NCBI GenBank assembly: GCA_015852425.1
Contig: JAAAIG010000687.1
Location: 1 to 20,914 of the forward strand
From: Gryganskiella cystojenkinii
Lineage: Eukaryota; Mortierellomycota; Mortierellomycetes; Mortierellales; Mortierellaceae
Direction of reading: 5' to 3'
DNA length: 20,914 nucleotides
The notes beneath the pieces are model-generated. The model saw only the letters and a list, made by a program, of their open reading frames with translations, ran no database searches and was not told the origin of the DNA. How positions within the stretch are numbered: position 1 is the first letter of the stretch; the number at the start of each line of letters is the position of its first letter. The position numbers were made by a program, and so were the translations under genes. Positions 1-9,700 of this stretch are shown piece by piece.

Positions 1-1072
1 GCTCAATAATTTATGTGTGTCTGGGTGGCTTGGAACTGGCCCAAACCACCACAATAGGCACGCTGGACACCGCGAGTCTCGCCTCTGGGAGTTTTTGTCG
101 GCCCCTTATGACAAGGCTACAGCGGGCTACAGCGGAAAGATGTGACTTGTCATGGAAGGACCGAAGAATATGTGACGTACGAGCACGTAGGCCACTTGGA
201 GGACTGGACAGACGAACGAAAGCAAGCCGAAGAGTACCAGCCAGGAAATCGGATACCGGTGAATCGATGAAGTACCAGCCGTGATGTCGCGTCCGAGTGG
301 ATGTGGGTGCAAGGGATGTCATAGAGGCGACCTCGTAGAGCTAAGAAAGCCTTTATAATATAGAAAAAAGTTAGACTGGCTATCGGTTATTAGAATAGAT
401 ATTAACTTAAGCTATCATTAAATATAAACCTCCACCAACGTGAGGGAACCTTTGACAAGAAAAAAAAAAGGGCCGCTTGGAGTTTTTGTCTGCCGTGTTT
501 GACGGTTTGGAAGCTATTCCACCTGCGCCCCTGGACCTGGCCCCTCCTCTGCCAGGTCGTCGATCGATCGCAGACGCCTACATGGGTTTGCTGCCTGTTG
601 CCCTAGTCCAATCTTGGAAAGCTCTCTTCGAAACCTTCACATCCATCGCGACATCGGTCGCTCTTCCCGACTATGGAAGACGCGTTGCGTGGCCACTGCT
701 TGGGAGAGGACGCAGGGTATACCTCGAAAGCAAAAGAGGTCTCCACCTGATAGTGACGGCGGCAGGTGGCACGATGGGTCCGGCTTGCTGTGTCCAGACG
801 GTTGTTGTTGACGTGGTGCGCCACTAGCAGATTATCGAGACAGACTTTGTCCTGATTCCCAAGATAGCCCCTCTTGGGTAGATCTGCGATTATTTAAGTC
901 AATTCACTGTTTCTATCTTTAATTAATATTACTAGAAGATGTGTGAAGATCCTTGTTATTAGTTTAGTTTTTCATCCCACAGTAACACCGTGATGAGTGG
1001 TGGCGTTTGTTGTGCAGGTCTCCTCACGGAGCACGTAGCCTTCTCTCAGTTGTCTTAGTCGACGTGTATTAA
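1..1072. other. Intergenic region without a supportable gene
   Basis: I see no recognisable gene here. Two short open stretches, about 15-284 and 477-827 on the plus strand, lie in more GC-rich DNA separated by AT-rich blocks (about 330-475 and 880-970). Neither shows a family motif. The second has no ATG at its apparent start and opens only from a TTG. Small local features include a doubled GGCTACAGC-type unit near 115-135 and a GATCGATCG palindromic run near 560. The alternation of GC-rich pieces and AT-rich joints fits old inserted or decayed sequence, but that is inference. Confidence 0.5.
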
Positions 1073-1075
1073 TTT

Positions 1076-1935
1076 AGACCCTCTACTACCGCTTTTGGTG
1101 ACAGACTAAAGGCTAATTTTTTAAAAAAACGCGAGAATAACGGGTATTTTCCTCGCATTCCAATATAGGCACTACATTTCACATCCCTCTCGGTGGGCTC
1201 CAGCAAGGCCATCAAGACCACTTTCAAGAACATGACTGGGATCGAAGGCATGAGTGGATACTATGTCGCTGTGGAGACACAGGAGGCGCTCGACATCTTT
1301 TTCAGAATGCATGCCGTTGTCACAGACGAGAAAGGCAATGAGACGCAAATCCGTATGTTAAAGCGAATGGACAACACCAGGCGTGAGCTGGAGCTCGAAC
1401 GAACTGGGGGGGATTTAATTTGTCTCCTTGATTAAATTTGGAGAAGTCGAGCACATCCAAATGTTGCCGTGTACTAAGCGTTTGATCATGAAGGCTGCTG
1501 TTGTCAGGACAATGGAGGCTGTGAATTTGATCCATAAAGCCAAGTCACAGCTTATCCTTATCGGAAAGGACCTTGCCCATATCCCCGTGCTCGGATAGAG
1601 TTGATTGAATGAAAACCATCCTTTGTCGCCAATTGACCGGCCTTCCTGCTGAAACGACTCTGGCTGATAGAATAGACCTTTTGATGTCCTCCATGGTAGC
1701 ACATATTACCGTTTCTTGGGAACGTACGAAAAATAGGGACGCACTTCGCCGCCAGCTGGAAGCACCTCTTCATCTCGTGTCCGAGAAAGCGAGAGATTCT
1801 GCCAAGAAACCCCTGTTTTATGTTAGACAAAAAGAGGTCAAGTGAGCAGCGTCCTCGACAGATAAGAATTATTGCGATTGTGAGGAATGGGACATCATAT
1901 CAAAGAGTGTACTCAAGGAAAAAACGGATGAGCAT
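1076..1935 (+). pseudogene. Decayed retroelement-like ORF (RRM-like plus CCHC zinc-knuckle remnant)
   Basis: A protein-like reading passes through three frames in succession. Frame 2 runs from about 1076 to 1435, with an internal TAG at 1166-1168. Frame 3 runs from about 1419 to 1598. Frame 1 runs from 1609 to 1845 and reads on past a TGA to about 1890, after which one more shift restores a tail. The third segment contains ILCRQLTGLPAETT and, further on, PLHLVSEKARDSA, which is a beta-alpha-beta arrangement resembling an RNA-recognition fold. The end reads C-E-E-W-G-H-H-I-K-E-C across the last shift (1879-1910), matching the C-x3-G-H-x4-C part of a retroviral-type zinc knuckle, with another Cys just before. 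RRM-like plus CCHC order is typical of ORF1/gag-like proteins of retroelements. I infer a dead copy; no reverse transcriptase or terminal repeat was found nearby. The exact family is unassigned. Confidence 0.5.
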
Positions 1936-2255
1936 GGCGAAGTCAGCTTGAAGTAAGGTGCCAAGGATATTTTTGTCATGCAAGGTAGTAGTTTCCGTTG
2001 ATCGCCTTCCAAATTGATGTCTTTCAACTTTCAAGTCCTTGACGCGGACTTCTTGATTTCGCCACAAACAGAGGAAGGTTGTCAAAGTCCGCGAAAAAAT
2101 CGGGAAAATAAAACTCCTCGGATCCTTGTGGAGTGGGAAGTGAGTCTCGACCCCTAGACCATGCAGCACCAAAGCAAGTTAAATACTGATGAAAAGAAAA
2201 TTGAACCATAATGGCATAATTTTGGCCTACGAGTGGTCAACGCTATTGCAACACC
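1936..2255. other. Region without a recognised gene downstream of the retroelement remnant
   Basis: No family motif is visible in any frame. It may be a continuation of the decayed element to its left, since no boundary such as a target-site duplication or terminal repeat could be recognised. The open stretch on the minus strand (about 1900-2172) carries no recognisable signature. Confidence 0.4.
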
Positions 2256-2315
2256 ACTCCACTTTCCGCCCCCCCGCCGCAGAGCTAAACAGGGGACCAG
2301 CTAAAAAAGAACCAG
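2256..2315 (+). repeat. 60-bp direct repeat, copy 1
   Basis: This 60-base segment runs from ACTCCACTTTCCG, through a run of seven C and a GCCGCAGAGCTAAACAGGGG core, to AAAGAACCAG. It recurs 106 bp downstream with only two substitutions (T/C at the eighth base, A/G near the end). No indel separates the two copies, not even in the C run. Confidence 0.95.
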
Positions 2316-2361
2316 TGATGGCACGTCCTCACATTTCAACGCGGATTATTGCCCTCTCCAA

Positions 2362-2421
2362 ACTCCACCTTCCGCCCCCCCGCCGCAGAGCTAAACAGGG
2401 GACCAGCTAAGAAAGAACCAG
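2362..2421 (+). repeat. 60-bp direct repeat, copy 2
   Basis: Second copy of the 60-mer, identical at 58 of 60 positions by eye. The 46 bp between the two copies is not repeated beyond copy 2, so this is a spaced direct duplication and not a longer tandem array, at least within this window. Confidence 0.95.
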
Positions 2422-2943
2422 CCTTTTGAGGGAGGGCGACAAACAACGTTTTCATGCTCAATGCTATGCTAATGAATTTAATAGACGTCGTAGGAAAACA
2501 TGACCTGTACTGTGACGTGTGATGGGAGTGAGAGTGAGGGAAATAACGTTATGATTGACGTTGTGGGAGATGCGGTGGAAATGAAAAGTGGGAAAGAGTG
2601 CTATAAACAAGGTGCTAACGAGTGACAATGAGCGTGGGAGTGATGGCAATGGTTGGAGGTAATGAGGAGCAAGACAACGCGCGTGAAAACAAATAGACGT
2701 CCACATTCCCTTTCGACGAGGTGCGTGTTAGATTGGCACGGTGCGCAGAGAAATGTTTGGTACACTGGTTATCACGTGGAACTTTAAAAAAAAAGTGCTG
2801 TGGAGTGTGGATCCGGCACCGACACGGAGGGCTGTGTAAAAAAGATCCCAGGCAGCAGGAGGTTGGCTCCCTCCTGAGAGAATGTTCTATTCAGCTCAGG
2901 CTTTCATGCCCTCATCGGATTAGGAGGAAATTTTGCGGAATAG
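2422..2943. other. Intergenic region, no recognised gene
   Basis: Mixed-composition DNA with A-runs (for example near 2787-2797) and no supportable gene. AATAGACGTC occurs twice, at about 2480 and about 2692. A CACGTG hexamer lies at 2773-2778 but is far from any start codon. Short readings such as the one starting with ATG at 2753 end within about 30 codons. Confidence 0.4.
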
Positions 2944-3147
2944 CAACTAGGATTTGTCAGCGCTGCTCGCCTGTACTACGGATATGGAGGGACCTTGCTA
3001 GCTAGACCTTGCTTTAAAATAGAAACTGGGTTCAGAGCAGCCATTATGTGGATATTGATTCATGATATTTTCTTTGGGCTTTATTCAACCATGAGTGATT
3101 TAAATAGAGTGGAGGGGTTTATGAGCTACTGGACTCACGCTTGGTGA
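2944..3147 (+). pseudogene. Possible remnant of a hydrophobic (membrane-type) coding sequence
   Basis: Frame 1 is open for 67 codons after a TAG at 2941-2943, up to TGA at 3145-3147. It encodes a hydrophobic, aromatic-rich peptide with VSAARLYYGYGG and, later, AAIMWILIHDIFFGLYSTM, which looks like a transmembrane segment. The same frame upstream of the TAG (from 2878) reads ENVLFSSGFHALIGLGGNF, so the reading seems interrupted by a single stop. There is no convincing start codon and no family that I can name. Its 3' end overlaps the last bases of the convergent AIM24-type gene. It could be chance, a gene fragment, or a short terminal exon. Confidence 0.25.
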
Positions 3148-4918
3148 CGATTGGGCCATCAGAGTGTTCGATGACCTGACGCTTAATCTGAGGGGTGGAT
3201 CCGGAGAGAGGGGTAGATGTAGAAGAAGAGGAAGAAGTGGAGGGATAAGCGTTTGTATTCTTGCCACTGATCGAGACTTGACCATCGCGCGTGACGGTGG
3301 CATAGGTATGAGGAGGGGGGTAGTGCTTAGGAGGTGCTGCGGGAGCAACAGGGGCAGGGAAGATGACGGGCAATTTGGAGGTCGAGGATGTGAGCTGCTT
3401 CAAGACTTCGGTGCTGGGGCGAACACGACTGCAGAGATAGAAATCGCCAGGTCCCTGAAGACGAACAAATTCCTGCTTTCCGAATAAGACGTTGCCCAAA
3501 CGCTCTCCGACACGCGAAGCAATGTTCAAGGTCTGAGCGACATACGGGTTCGACAAGATTTTAGAGGAGCGCGTCTCGGGCTCCGCTAAATGAGTAGGGT
3601 CGATTGCCAATCTCGAGGCAGCTGGCGAAGAACCGGCTTCCCATGCAATCAAGTGTCTATTTAAGGATAATTTTTTTGTGGTTAGAAACTAGACCCATTC
3701 ATCATCATCCGTGAGACTCCGTTTATATCTTGATCAGGTAAAAAAAGGAGATAATACATACCTTGGGTTAACTAAGTATTCTTCCTTGGGCGCAAGAACC
3801 AAACGGTAAATGCCTCCATAACTGGCAATGGCCAAAGTTCCACGACCGGTGACTCGATGAGCGAAAAAGTTGGTAACGCCCAAACCTGCCTTGGCCAATC
3901 CAAGTTGAAGAATGACGCGAGGTGAACGAGCGAGGAAGGCGTCCCGTCTGACATAGTATTCTGAAGTGCCGTCCATGCGAATGGCTGCAATATCTGACAT
4001 GTGCTGAGGAGCCAACAAAACATCGCCAGCGTTCTTGTTCGTAGAGAACTAATAGCAGATTGACACAATGAGACCGCCCTGTCAATTTCTGTTATCGTTA
4101 TTGAGATCTACGAGACATAAACATTAATAGGAAAACGCATAAGCGCCTATTATACCTTCTGAAAGTAGAGCGAGCCTCCAGCCAAACGTCTTCCAAGAGC
4201 CTTCAAGGGGTTTGATGTAGTTGACAGTTCAGATTCAACCTATTATGCAAAGTTCAAATATGAGTTAACTACAAAATGTTGATGTACCTCCGATTCTCGG
4301 TTTCACTTCTCGGAAATATCTACGTGCGACAAGATCCACCTACCTCTGCCGAGCTTCCAACAGCCGCTCCAGGAGCGGCATAGAGCTCAGAACGCGAGGG
4401 CAATCTAACATGAAGCATCGATCCCAATCCTGCACTGACGACTTCGAACTCTGGGTCTGCGACTGAGGGCTGTTTGATCCACCTGGACGCGTTGTTGATT
4501 CCTGTATGTTCATACCCATGAGACAGCGGCGACAGCAAATTCGGTAAAAAGATGTTAATATGATGTCGTGGGTAGATCATCAAGTGAAAAGAGTGCTCGC
4601 TGTTAAATCCTTACCAGGCAAGATCGACATGATACCCTTCTTGGTGACCTTGGGGGCATCCAGAGGAGTCTCAGCCTCGGACTGGGCAGTAGTCCTGAGA
4701 GTCTCCTCTGGCCGGGAATCGACATTGTTATTGTTGAGAGCATCCCTGCGTGCCTGAATTCGCTCCTCAATTGAATCCAGTTTGCGGTCGAGTGTGGGCA
4801 CGGCTCCGCTAGTTGGCTGTGATGTGGCATTATAAGCCAGGTTGGCGTAAGCACGTCTCACGGCGAAGTTGCATGGCGCCTGGCGGGACCCCTGGATGGC
4901 GATGGTCCTGACATTCAT
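3119..4918 (-). CDS. AIM24: AIM24-family mitochondrial inner-membrane protein, five exons
   Basis: Model: complement of 4615-4918, 4344-4501, 4156-4239, 3762-4048 and 3119-3656, giving 1371 nt and 456 residues. All introns (113, 104, 107 and 105 nt) are GT-AG and phases agree throughout. The start is the ATG at 4916-4918; the leader MNVRTIAIQGSRQAP is basic and acid-free, as in a mitochondrial presequence. A charged, coiled-coil-like stretch (LDRKLDSIEERIQARRDAL) follows. The core has the AIM24 features GLGSMLHVRLPS, NPLKALGRR, GDVLLAPQHMSDI, GRGTLAIASYGGIYRL and EYLVNPRHLIAWEA, the last formed across the final splice. In yeast, AIM24 is a mitochondrial inner-membrane protein linked to MICOS integrity (established knowledge). 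The C-terminal tail after LCSRVRPS is rich in Pro, Ser and Thr and looks disordered. It is transcribed away from the MET10-type gene, with about 1.8 kb between the two starts. Confidence 0.85.
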
Positions 4919-6282
4919 CTTTTGCAAATATTGTTAGGAGAAGGAACGGAACAATGAATGCGAGTTAAAATGCAAAAACGGTAATCAGCAACGCAACGGC
5001 TAGCGCGCGTGAAATTTCGAAGCACCCGGAGAGGAAGAGTGCGGGACCATTTTTTTTTTTTTGGAGTCGTGCGTGTCAGAAGAAATTTTAATCGTTAGTG
5101 CTGATGCTGAACTTCGCCCAAAAATTTTGGACACCTTCGACAGAAAAAAAAAAAAAAAAAGTTGCAATGTATCGCGCATAACTCATTATCGCATCCTTGT
5201 TTTCGTTTGTTATTTTTACGATGAATCTTGTGCGATCTCGAATACTTGAACGATTTTGCTCTGCGTTTGTGCCATCCAGCGTAGTATTTCGGAAAGTCTT
5301 TACATTCGAGCAAGACGAAACGATTAATTTGATCAGACCGAGCATATTTCTTCCAGGGCCTGCTAGTTGATCTGCGCAATGAAGTGTACTCTAAGGCGTC
5401 CGTCACGAGACCATTCGAACAATCAAAAGGGATATCTCGGCAAGAAAGTAATAAAGAGTCTAAAAATCTCCTGTTCTCCATTTTGTCTGTCGCTCTGCCC
5501 CGTAGTCCCTGAATCATCATTCTCGTCATTGTATAGTCTTTATCCACAATCCATTTGTCCGTTTGTTCTTGTGGCCCTTTCTTCCTTTTATTCGTTCATT
5601 TTCGTTGTCTGAACAAGCACGGTGCCAAAGGACAAAGAAAAAGCGTTTATTCAACCCGAGACGAGACTGGTCCCTCTCACTGAGTCAAGAAACACTTGCA
5701 AAAGTACAGCAAATACGTGCAGCTAAGGAAGGGGAACAACGACAAGCCCAGGTCACACGACCAAATAAACTCGATGGCAACACGACAGCTTACAAGGACA
5801 TCGCCACTAAGGTAAACAAAAAAATCAAAAAGCAAGATCCTCTGTGCATGCATGCATCATTTTTTTCTTATAATTTTTGTTTCAAAGTCGGATGCCTTTT
5901 CTCATCCACTTGAGAGGTCGAATTAGGTACGCGCAGCTAAACACACGTCTTAAAATCCGTCCACTCATCCTCTGAGGCTGTGAACTCCATCCTCGAGTGG
6001 TTCCTTGCCGAATTCTGGATCTACTGTACAAATGTCAGTTTGGTCTCAGGCTTGCCTTCACTCCTATGGATGCCTCAAGTATTGGGCCGTATCTTTGGCA
6101 GAATCAGCAGTGGCAACGTTTTCAGTCGCGCCTGCTTTAGGGTGATCTGTAGGTGCATTTCACTTTATTATTTAAAAAGAACATAATATCTAGACACCAA
6201 GTTCGTTCTCGAGTGTGGTTGATTTTTCTCAGATCGCAAAAACAAAAAGGTTAATTTTTGCCACCAAATTATAGTCAAGTAG
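4919..6282. other. Long intergenic region between divergent genes
   Basis: It holds the upstream region of the AIM24-type gene on its left and leads to the MET10-type promoter on its right. There is a T-run at about 5050-5062 and a 17-base A-run at about 5144-5160. One protein-like segment at about 5611-5811 is listed separately. The remainder has many stops in all frames, and I recognise no gene or RNA. Confidence 0.5.
5611..5811 (+). pseudogene. Possible orphan exon or gene remnant, unidentified
   Basis: Frame 1 reads a hydrophilic, basic peptide including KKKRLFNPRRDWSLSLSQET, then LAKVQQIRAAKEGEQRQAQ and TAYKDIATK, followed directly by a plausible donor (AAG/GTAAAC at 5809-5814). A candidate acceptor, TTTCAAAG, lies just before TCGGATGCC at about 5888 and gives only about 13 more codons before a stop. 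Composition resembles a DNA-binding or coiled-coil segment, but no family is recognised and no start exon is evident upstream. It may be a decayed gene or transposon piece. Confidence that it is or was coding is low. Confidence 0.2.
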
Positions 6283-6289
6283 TCACGTG
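6283..6289 (+). promoter_or_regulatory. TCACGTG E-box-like site upstream of MET10-type gene
   Basis: The sequence AGTCACGTGC contains TCACGTG, whose palindromic core CACGTG is at 6284-6289. It lies 472 bp upstream of the sulfite reductase ATG. In budding yeast, TCACGTG is the Cbf1 site that recruits Met4 to sulfur assimilation genes (established knowledge). Conservation of that wiring in this lineage is inference, and a single hexamer can arise by chance. Confidence 0.4.
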
Positions 6290-6589
6290 CCAAGTCAAGC
6301 GAAATGCACGTTCCCAAAAGGATCGCGTCGGGTTCCTGCGAAATGTCGCCATTCCACAGTCACGATGTCGAGATTTTATTTTGCGTTGGAGAGATAAAAA
6401 TTGGCTGAAGGCTTGGGGGGCGAGCAGATCCACCAAAGTGCATGACTGGACCTGAAAACGTGAAAGGGACGGGGACTGTTTGCACCGAGTTGACGACAGA
6501 GAGCACCGAGATGATTAATACACAAAAAGACGATGGATGATTCGATCTGATGCCATCGTATCTGGGTTCTCGTCCCTTGTTATTCTTTA

Positions 6590-6760
6590 TTTGCTTTATC
6601 ATCTTTCTTTCTTCCTCTTCTTGTTGTCTTTACCTCTTTCTCCTCTTTTCTCATCCTCTCCTCCACTCTCCCTACTCTCCTCTCTCTTTATCCTCTCATC
6701 ATCGTTCTCCCTCCCTTCCCTTCTCCCTCCCTCGTTCTCTCTCTCTCTTTTATATACATA
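6590..6760 (+). promoter_or_regulatory. Pyrimidine-rich 5' leader/promoter tract of MET10-type gene
   Basis: About 160 bases of almost pure C/T, with many TCTCTC and CTTCCTC blocks, run up to TTTATATACATA just before the ATG at 6761. CT-rich tracts directly before start codons are common around transcription starts of well-expressed fungal genes. Similar tracts precede the kinase and SQR genes in this window. Confidence 0.6.
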
Positions 6761-9700
6761 ATGTTGACCGTTCTGCATACGCTCGCCAACACGGCTGGTC
6801 TGTTCAGCAAAACCACCGCCCCTGTTCCTGCACCCACCAACCCCTCTGCTACGATCAACGAAGCTCTTCAAAACCTCTCTGTCATTCGCAAGACTATCAT
6901 TGTCGAGAACTTGCCCGAGGATCAGGAACAGAAGGCTTTGCACCACCTTGATCAACTCCTCGACCAACTCTCTGTCAATGCTCTCGCCCATCTTTCCTCG
7001 GTTCAGATTCAGGAGATCGCCTCGGCTCTTATCGCCTCTGCTACCTCGGCCACCGCTGCTTCAGAACTCGCTCAGATCCTGTCAGCGATCCGCACCTCGG
7101 TCAAGACCACTGTCACCACCATTACCACTACTACCAAAACTTCAAAAGTCACTAGGGACGATGACACTGACTCTTTGACCGGTTCCGAGGGACCTTCTTC
7201 GGCCGTCACTGTCGTCGATGAACTCGATCAGCTCACACTCTCGCTCCGTTCCAACATCTCGATTGGTATCCAGAACGAAGCCGAAACAGTCCAGCTCACC
7301 TCTGGAAACTTGGCAGTCGAGCATGTTGCTTATGCGCTCAGTGACCTCGTCTTTGTTTACCCCTCGACATCTGGCAACTCTTATCTCGGACAGGCTTCCG
7401 AGCACTGGTCCAAGGCCGGATTGAGCAACGCAACTGGGTCGGCGTTGACCCCTCAGGTCCTCAAGATGTCGACCCGTGCGAACGCTGCCTCGGCCGTTCA
7501 TGGAGCCGTGACTTCGGCTGCGTCCAAGAACAGCTCGATTGCGACTTTGGCTTCCTCAGCTGCGATTGTGACCATGGTGCCAAATCTTTATCAAATTGCG
7601 CAAGCGAGCACGCCAGTAGTGTTCCATGTGACCGCTGAATCGGTCGATTCGGATTTGAACGTCCTTCGTGGTGATTACTCGGATGTCTTGGTCGCCCGTG
7701 AGACTGGTCTTCTTTACCTCGCCTCCAACTCTGTTCAGGAGGCCTATGATATCTCCATTCTTGCCCATGCGGTTGCTGCTGGTACGAGACAGTCGGTCAT
7801 TCATATCTTGGACGGTGTCCAGACCAGTCACCAAGTTGAAGCCATCAAGACCGTTCGGGATCAGGATGCGGCTGCTTTTATTCATCAGGAAGAGCACAAG
7901 TATGTCTTGGGTCATGATGAAGGCTCACTCGTCTCAGGTATCGAGGATATCTTTGAGCACGCCGAGACGCTTCTCGGACGTAAGTACCAGGCCTTTGAGT
8001 ACTCTGGACCCAAGGATGCCGAGACGGTCGTCGTCGTCTTTGGACCTGCTTACAATGTTGCTAAGGATCTCGGTGATAAGGTATATGTCCCTCCTCTTGT
8101 TTCTTGCACTGGCAGTGTTTTCGGAGACATAAGGAAGTCGCAATCGCTCACTAACAAACGATTCTAATTGATATCTCGATTTTCAGGTCGGTGTCTTGAA
8201 CATTCGTCTCTACAGACCCTGGTCATTCTCTCACTTCTTGAAGGCAATTCCTACTTCTGTCAAGTCCATCATCGTTGTCGAGCCCGTCGCGAGCACCACC
8301 GCCCACGGTCCCGTCTTCTTGGACGTCTCTGCCTCATTCAACCTCTGGACCGGTGCCCACCGTCCTATCGTTGTCGATGCCAAGTACGGTCTCTTTGGCG
8401 CCTCCCTTACCCAGGGCTGGCTCAAGGCCCTCGTCCAGCAGTCCACCTCCGGAAAGATCGACCTTGCCGCTGTTGTCCCTGATGCTGAGACTGCTCAGAC
8501 CGATGTCAAGCAAGCCATCTTTTGGGAGACCGAGTCCTCGGCTCCTGTTTCGGCTCATGTTGCCAAGCATATTCAGTCCGCTTTGGGTCACCGTATTCAG
8601 CACAGCTCCGCCGTCAACTCTTACCGCCACCAGCCCGTCCTCGAGACCCGCCTCCAATTCTCGAAATCCAACTCGATTGTTTTCGCAGAATCTACCCGGG
8701 CCGATTATGCGCTTGTTCACGACTTGTCGCTCTTGGCCGAGTACAACATTGTCGACTCACTTAAGCACGGTGCCGTCTTGGTGTTGAACGCTCCCTGGAG
8801 TGTTGAGGAACTCGAGTCCAAGACCTCGGCCGCTTTCCGTTTCGCTTTGGGAGCCAAGCAGATCCAGGTTCTGTTGATTGATTTGATCCATGTTGCCAAG
8901 GAACTCGGACTCTCCGGTGCCGGTAAGGTTCTATTGGGTCAAGTCACTTTCTTGAAGACGTTCTCGTCCAACTTGCGTGAAGCTGCGTTCGATAAATTGG
9001 ATCGTCAGTACGAGACCTCGAACGTCAAGGTACTCAAGGATTTGATCTCGACAATGGTCGAGCGAGTCGATAAGGAGGTCATTGAGGTTCCCCAGAACCC
9101 CAACTGGTTGGCGATCGAGCTCGGTGAGGCCGATCAGGCGGCTTTGGCCCTCCCCAAGCGTGTTTCGCCCACGATTCGTAACGCTGTGAACGCCTTTTCT
9201 GCTACATCCGTCAGTCACGTCGCTTCTTCGACTGTTGAGGAGGGTAGTGAGGTTGCTTTGGGCAAGACGTCGAACTGGCATCAGGCTGCATGGCAATTGT
9301 TGTTCTCGGAGGCCTATGAGACGAAGCAGACCTTATCGGATGAGGGTCACTCTTACTTGGTTAAAATTACTGAGAACCGTCGCTTGACCCCCACGACCTA
9401 CGACCGTAACGTCTTCCACCTTGAGTTTGATACCACTGACACAGGACTTAAGTACGATATTGGTGATGCGCTCGGTATTCATGGCTGGAACGATACTCAG
9501 GAAGTCTTGGATTTTATCAGCTTCTATGGTGAAAAACCCGAGACAATCGTCGTAGTCCCCCGCGCGATCCCCAAGAATGCTCCCGAGGGTACTCAGGCCC
9601 TGCATCAGACCAACAGTCTGTTCCAGATCTTGCAGCAGACCTCAGACCTCTTTGGTCGTCCCTCTAAGCGTTTCTATGCCGATTTGATTCCCTTTGCCAC

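Noticed and set aside
2189..2410. A 73-codon plus-strand frame spanning both copies of the 60-mer
   Set aside because: It starts in unrelated DNA and owes its length to the repeat, and the two repeat copies are read in different frames, so coding constraint is unlikely.
2773..2778. Second CACGTG hexamer
   Set aside because: It is not within a plausible promoter of any gene found here; the nearest gene on either strand has its 3' end on that side.
6599..6991. Arg/Glu-rich 130-codon minus-strand frame
   Set aside because: It is the complement of the CT-rich leader and the MET10-type start, so its composition follows from that tract.
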